Source: an uncultured Lachnospiraceae bacterium (GTDB taxonomy: Bacteria; Bacillota; Clostridia; Lachnospirales; Lachnospiraceae). From it: 64,000 nucleotides of DNA. Both the position numbers and the translations under genes were made by a program. The DNA is taken from the NCBI GenBank assembly GCA_910577275.1, contig CAJTMW010000017.1:20938-84937 (forward strand), in the 5' to 3' direction. This document shows, piece by piece, positions 60,410 through 64,000 of this stretch (position 1 is its first letter; every line of letters starts with the position of its first letter). Under the pieces are notes generated by a model. That model was given only the letters and a program-made list of their open reading frames with translations, was not told where the DNA came from and did no database searches.

Positions 60410-61300
60410 TTATGCCTTCTTTTCAAATTGTTTTTTTAGAATATCCGCAAATTCCTCTATGTAATACCCTGAATTATTTTTACTCCAGAAAGCGCAGTAG
60501 TTCCGGGTAATCTGCTCTCCGTTTTGATAGAGGGGGATTCTGGTGATAGATGTGCCGAAGCTCATCATCTGTCCGCTGCCCTCCACAGGCATAAAGCCTT
60601 TTCCTCCAATTACCAGAAGGCGGGCGGCCTCTAAATTTTCCGCATAAATAAATTCACCCTGAAAGCCAACCACATCATGATAATATTCCCGTTCGGTTTC
60701 CTGCTGGGCAGCGGAAGTTACCAGTATGCAGGGAGTGTTTTTCAACTCCTGCGGAGTGATTTCCGAAAGCCCTGCGAGAGGGCTCCGGGAGGAGACTTCA
60801 ATACTGCTGTGGGTGGTTTCCAATATGAGGTTTACATAAGTATCAAAAAATTTACGCCGCTGGTCGTTAAAGGCAATGTCAATCTGGCCGGATATCAGTA
60901 AATGATAGAGTTCTTCATGATTGCCGTGTTCAATCTGGACGGTAACCTCAGGATATTTTTGAGCAAATTCTTCCAGAGCCTGATGAAATTCGCCGCCGTT
61001 GTAGCTGCGCAGATAGCCGAGGCGCAGGACAGCCTTATCGTCATTGGCGATTTTGGCAGCCTCACGGCAGAGCTGTTCATAATCGGCAATCAGAATCAGG
61101 CTCTTTTTGTAAAAATATTCTCCGGCGGAGGTGAGCGTAAACTTGCGGTTTTTCCGCTCTAAAAGCTGGAAGCCAAGCTCGCGCTCAAGCGCCTGCAGCT
61201 GCTGGGAAATGGCGGATTGGGAAATATGGCATTCCTCTGCCGCTTCGGAGAAGCTGTTGTTGCGGATAATGGATTGAAAATATTTAATTTGTCTAATCAT
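60410..61300 (-). CDS. LysR-family transcription regulator
   Basis: Regulator of 296 residues. The N-terminal winged helix-turn-helix (IRQIKYFQSIIRNNSFSEAA, SQSAISQQLQALERELGFQL) is followed by a two-lobe effector domain. The start is ATG 61300 (MIRQIKYF) with AAGGGG before it; an upstream in-frame start would add 21 atypical residues. The reductase genes on either side of it, with CMD and DUF4440 proteins further upstream, are probably its regulon, perhaps responding to toxic carbonyl or quinone compounds. Confidence 0.92.
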   Translation of the reverse strand: MIRQIKYFQSIIRNNSFSEAAEECHISQSAISQQLQALERELGFQLLERKNRKFTLTSAGEYFYKKSLILIADYEQLCREAAKIANDDKAVLRLGYLRSYNGGEFHQALEEFAQKYPEVTVQIEHGNHEELYHLLISGQIDIAFNDQRRKFFDTYVNLILETTHSSIEVSSRSPLAGLSEITPQELKNTPCILVTSAAQQETEREYYHDVVGFQGEFIYAENLEAARLLVIGGKGFMPVEGSGQMMSFGTSITRIPLYQNGEQITRNYCAFWSKNNSGYYIEEFADILKKQFEKKA

Positions 61301-61393
61301 TGCCGGCCCCTTTTCAAAAAATTTTCTTACAGAAATTATATCATTTGAAAAGGGACGGTTCAATGTATTTACGTGAAGCGTAAAACAGGAAGG

Positions 61394-61726
61394 TCAGCCT
61401 TCGTCCTCCTCCCCATAGATTTCCTGAATCATGGGGAAAGTGCTCCACGCCTTCGGCCATCCGCAGTAAAAAGCAAGCTGCGTCACGATTTCAACCGCTT
61501 CTTCCTTTGTAATTCCGTGCTCTTTCCCGATTGCAAGGTGAGATTTGAGCTGAGGGTATAAACCTGCGGAAAATAAAGCTGCGATTGTAATCATGCTTCT
61601 GTCTCTTGCGGAAAGCTGTTCCTCTCTTGACCATACTTCTCCAAACAGTACGTCGTCATTTAATTCTGCAAATTTAGGAGCAAGTGCTCCAAGCCGGTCT
61701 CTCCCGGCAGTTTGTTTTTTTGCCAT
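61394..61726 (-). CDS. carboxymuconolactone decarboxylase-family protein
   Basis: Protein of 110 residues of the CMD/AhpD-like helical fold (SARDRSMITIAALFSAGLYP, LKSHLAIGKEHGITKEEAVE, QLAFYCGWPKAWS). The CxxC pair of peroxidase-type AhpD is absent, so it is closer to decarboxylase or unknown CMD types. The preferred start is ATG 61726 (MAKKQTAGRD) with GAGG before it. It lies 32 bp after an aldo/keto reductase gene, a common pairing in Clostridia. Confidence 0.88.
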   Translation of the reverse strand: MAKKQTAGRDRLGALAPKFAELNDDVLFGEVWSREEQLSARDRSMITIAALFSAGLYPQLKSHLAIGKEHGITKEEAVEIVTQLAFYCGWPKAWSTFPMIQEIYGEEDEG

Positions 61727-61758
61727 AATAAAATACCTCATGATTTCTGCTTTGTGTT

Positions 61759-62628
61759 TTAATCGTGAATCTTTCTTCCGGTACACATTCTCACGAAGTC
61801 CGGGTCAAAGTGCTTGACGGCAACTCCGGTATACCCCAAATCCAGTGAACTGATTTGATTCATTTCTTCTTCTGTAAGGGCGAAATCCCAGATATCGAAA
61901 TTTTCTTCAATCCGTTCTTTGTGGACCGATTTTGGAATTACAACAACGCCGCGCTGTACGTTCCATCTTAAAACCACCTGACCCACCGTTTTGTTATGGG
62001 CGGCAGCGATTTCCTTCACCATCTCGTTTTCGAAAGGATTGTGGCGTCCGCCGCCAAGGGGAGCCCATGCCTCGGGAACCACATTATAATATTCCATGGT
62101 TTTGAGAGCTTCCTCCTGTGCGAAATAGGGATGCAGCTCCACCTGATTTACCATGGGCTTTACCGATACGGTTTCGCAGAAGTTTGTAAGTACAAAGGGA
62201 TAGAAATTGGAGACGCCGATTGCCCGGAGTTTTCCTTCCTTATAGGCATCCTCCATTGCCCGCCATGCGCTGAAATAATCCTTCATTGCCTGATGCAGTA
62301 AATACAAATCCAGGTATTCCAGCCCCGTGTTCTTAAGCGAAGAGTCGATTGCCGCCTTTGCCATCTCATAATTTTCCATATCCTGCACCCACATTTTTGA
62401 GGTGATAAAAAGCTCCTCCCTGGTGCAGAGCCCCTCGGCAATCGCCTCGCGGACAGCCTCGCCTACTGCGTCCTCGTTAGTGTAGGAGGCTGCGGTGTCA
62501 ATCAGGCGGTAGCCTGCGCGGATTGCATTTAATACGGACTGTTTGCACTCCTCCTTGTCGCGTACCTGAAAGACGCCGAACCCCTCCATGGGCATTTTAA
62601 TTCCGTTTGTCAGTGTTCTGTATTCCAT
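61759..62628 (-). CDS. aldo/keto reductase (2,5-diketogluconate reductase-like)
   Basis: NADPH-dependent barrel enzyme of 289 residues. The catalytic tetrad is present: Asp in LIDTAASYTNE, Tyr in the same motif, Lys in ITSKMW and His in LYLLHQAMKD. The cofactor region reads VVIPKSVHKERIEENF. Members reduce aldehydes, ketones and sugar derivatives. It is expressed with the CMD gene downstream. A further, truncated member of the family lies about 480 bp upstream. Confidence 0.93.
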   Translation of the reverse strand: MEYRTLTNGIKMPMEGFGVFQVRDKEECKQSVLNAIRAGYRLIDTAASYTNEDAVGEAVREAIAEGLCTREELFITSKMWVQDMENYEMAKAAIDSSLKNTGLEYLDLYLLHQAMKDYFSAWRAMEDAYKEGKLRAIGVSNFYPFVLTNFCETVSVKPMVNQVELHPYFAQEEALKTMEYYNVVPEAWAPLGGGRHNPFENEMVKEIAAAHNKTVGQVVLRWNVQRGVVVIPKSVHKERIEENFDIWDFALTEEEMNQISSLDLGYTGVAVKHFDPDFVRMCTGRKIHD

Positions 62629-62719
62629 AGCCGTTTCCTTTCTGCTTTATTTGTTATAAATTATATAAGGTGAGAGCTGCACAATCAATTTGATTTTTGC
62701 AGCTATTTGATAAGAAAAT

Positions 62720-63082
62720 CTAATTAACCAGCGCTGTAAAGGAAAACTGAATCAGCTTCCAGTCACCGTCTTTCTGTACATATACCTCAGTGACGGCAAA
62801 GTGATGAGTGGTGGGGCTGCCCCCGAGCAAAAGGCCGTAGTCGCAGTCTGTCAGCATGATGGCGGTATCGCCAAATATTTTTACCGTCTTATCATGAAAA
62901 ATAATTTCCGTGGGTTTGAACATGCCGCTTGTGTAGCATTCAATTTCATGGTCAAGTCCGCAGGTCATGCCGATGTGTACGAAACCGCACTCCGGGTCGG
63001 CAACTGCGCGCATTCCGGCTTCGTCCGCCTGCTCCATTGCTGTCCAGAATTTTTTTGAAATGTCTAAAATCTGTTCTTTCAT
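62720..63082 (-). CDS. SnoaL/DUF4440-like protein
   Basis: Protein of 120 residues with the NTF2-like cone fold: ISKKFWTAMEQADEAGMRAV helix, FVHIG strand, then alternating strands ending TEVYVQKDGDWKLIQF, which is the DUF4440/SnoaL signature. Members are isomerases, hydrolases or binding proteins; the reaction is unknown. GAAAGGAG lies before the ATG. It sits between two aldo/keto reductase genes. Confidence 0.85.
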   Translation of the reverse strand: MKEQILDISKKFWTAMEQADEAGMRAVADPECGFVHIGMTCGLDHEIECYTSGMFKPTEIIFHDKTVKIFGDTAIMLTDCDYGLLLGGSPTTHHFAVTEVYVQKDGDWKLIQFSFTALVN

Positions 63083-63105
63083 TTAAGATAGCTCCTTTCT
63101 TTTTC

Positions 63106-63672
63106 CTACTCCTGACTGTCAAGGTCGATTACCATATTTACATAATTCTCAACCTGTTCCTCGGTTGAATTATAATAACGTACGTTCTTATTGATTTTTG
63201 CAATTTCCGCCATCTCTTCGGAGGTCAGCTCAAAGTCAAAGATATCTGCGTTGGCTTTGATATGCTCCGGGTTTGTGGAGCCGGGGATAATCTGATTGCC
63301 CGTCTGTACATGCCAGCGAAGGATGATTTGCGCGTTGCTCTTGCCGTATTTTTCAGCCAGCGCCGTAAATACCGGCTCGTTAATCAGAGATTTGTCGCCG
63401 TGTCCCAAAGGATACCATGCCATCACGCGGCAGCCGCAGTCCTTTAACTTATCGATGGTTTCCGTATCCATAAAATAAGGATGGGCTTCCATCTGGATTA
63501 CATGAGGCTTGATTTCGCATTCGGAGAGGAGCCGTTCCAGCTTCGCCCCATGGAAATTGGAGATGCCGATGGATTTGATTTTTCCCTCTTTATAAGCCGC
63601 TTCCAGCTTTCGGTAGCCTGCCATGAAATCCCCGGCGGGCTGGTGGATAAACATCAAATCTGCTTGTGTCAA
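63106..63672 (-). pseudogene. aldo/keto reductase, 5'-truncated at a mobile-element boundary
   Basis: Only the last 188 residues remain: FIHQPAGDF with the catalytic His, IKSIGISNFHG, and IIPGSTNPEHIKANADIFDF with the cofactor region. The N-terminal ~100 residues with the Asp, Tyr and Lys of the active site are missing; the frame runs into unrelated AT-rich DNA and a TAA a little beyond 63672. The cut coincides with the end of a recombinase-bearing element. The enzyme cannot be active. Confidence 0.85.
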
Positions 63673-64000
63673 GTAAGGAATAAAAAAAATTTCATTTTTT
63701 TAGCGAGCCACAGGCAGATTTGCCTATGGCTCCTATTTTACCATTACTTTCCGCAAATTGGAACAGATTTTCATACAGTGCTGTCAGCATTGAAAGGATT
63801 TCCGACTTTCCACACAATCTCTATGGCATCCGATCCGTAGACAATAACTTTATCAATCAGCGTCTTTAACCTGTCTTTGTCAAAGGACTCCAGTACGGAA
63901 AACTCTGTCAGTTTTTCGTCCGATATTTCCTCCGGCTCTGATACTGCCTGTAAGCTGTCCAGTTCTTCCAGTGCCGCACTCTTGATCTGTTCCAGTTCTT
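63673..64000 (-). mobile_element. end of an integrative element (serine-recombinase type)
   Basis: From about 63673 the sequence no longer matches an aldo/keto reductase gene. The 98 bases to the recombinase stop contain AAAAAAAATTTCATTTTTTT and the inverted repeat GCCACAGGCA/TGCCTATGGC (about 63708-63730). A recombinase gene reading towards the boundary, with its stop about 100 bp inside, is the layout of Tn4451/Tn5397-like elements. The rest of the element is beyond the window. Confidence 0.7.
63771..64000 (-). CDS. large serine recombinase, C-terminal part
   Basis: The last 76 residues of a protein that continues past the window edge. They read ELEQIKSAALEELDSLQAV, then LKTLIDKVIVYGSDAIEIVW and end KVGNPFNADSTV. 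The LIDKVIVY...IEIVWK segment is typical of the C-terminal region of large serine recombinases (TnpX/TndX-like), which cut and join DNA at element ends. Family assignment is by this short segment only, since the catalytic domain is not visible. No N-terminal data are available. Confidence 0.75.
   Translation of the reverse strand, partial: ELEQIKSAALEELDSLQAVSEPEEISDEKLTEFSVLESFDKDRLKTLIDKVIVYGSDAIEIVWKVGNPFNADSTV

Noticed and set aside
1..64000. tRNA, rRNA or CRISPR arrays.
   Set aside because: No conserved tRNA arms, rRNA segments or regularly spaced repeats were seen by eye; short RNA genes without conserved sequence could have been missed.

Overview
The window reads as chromosomal DNA of an anaerobic gut Firmicute, most likely a Lachnospiraceae (Clostridium cluster XIVa-type) species. 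The reasons are the repeated carbohydrate ABC transporters paired with YesM/YesN-type two-component systems, AraC regulators and glycosidases, a BceRS-BceAB module, a CIRCE-controlled hsp20, ferredoxin-type aldo/keto reductases, strong GGAGG ribosome-binding sites, and the end of a large serine recombinase. No rRNA, tRNA or CRISPR array was seen.

Layout. (1) 1-6500: end of a CUT1 ABC permease, a YesM-like kinase, a YesN-like regulator and two creatinase-like M24 proteins. (2) 6500-8081: an MFS exporter behind a leader peptide and competing hairpins that look like a translation attenuator. (3) 8159-9601: MazG-like, HD-domain and unknown proteins. (4) 9829-22454: LplB/YtcP-type permeases and lipoprotein, a TIM-barrel hydrolase, an AraC-type membrane sensor interrupted by an in-frame TAG, a GH78 rhamnosidase and a GH35 beta-galactosidase, followed by a VapBC-like pair. 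(5) 23256-36336: AraC regulator, divergent DUF5107-TPR protein, GH2 enzyme, second CUT1 transporter and second GH2 enzyme. (6) 36416-39487: lipoprotein plus OmpR-type two-component system on the minus strand. (7) 39662-48522: broken AlbA/Schlafen-type regulator, beta-helix protein, BceRS-BceAB module and a decayed AAA-ATPase pseudogene. (8) 48598-50320: a truncated THI-box remnant, a terminator, thiD and thiE. (9) 50349-57003: GNAT and DUF2461 genes, zinc-ribbon protein, CIRCE-hsp20, then three paralogous 60-70 residue proteins alternating with two MATE transporters. (10) 57029-63672 (minus): nucleotidyltransferase, Rpn remnant, aldo/keto reductases, flavodoxin-like protein, LysR regulator, CMD and DUF4440 proteins. 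(11) 63673-64000: a mobile-element end that truncates an aldo/keto reductase gene.

How the genes work together. Regions 4 and 5 look like two glycan-use loci: lipoprotein and two permeases import oligosaccharides, GH78/GH35/GH2 enzymes trim rhamnose- and galactose- or glucuronate-type residues, and membrane sensors or AraC regulators control them. No ABC ATPase lies beside any of the three importers, so a shared MsmX-like ATPase encoded elsewhere is inferred. The best candidate for something undescribed is the three-copy small-protein family with the C-terminal signature ACYVYINGxSMP, at 52749, 54742 and 56794. One copy sits behind CIRCE-hsp20, the other two have their own sigma-A-like promoters, and each copy is followed by its own terminator. 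Second is the leader-peptide attenuator before the MFS exporter.
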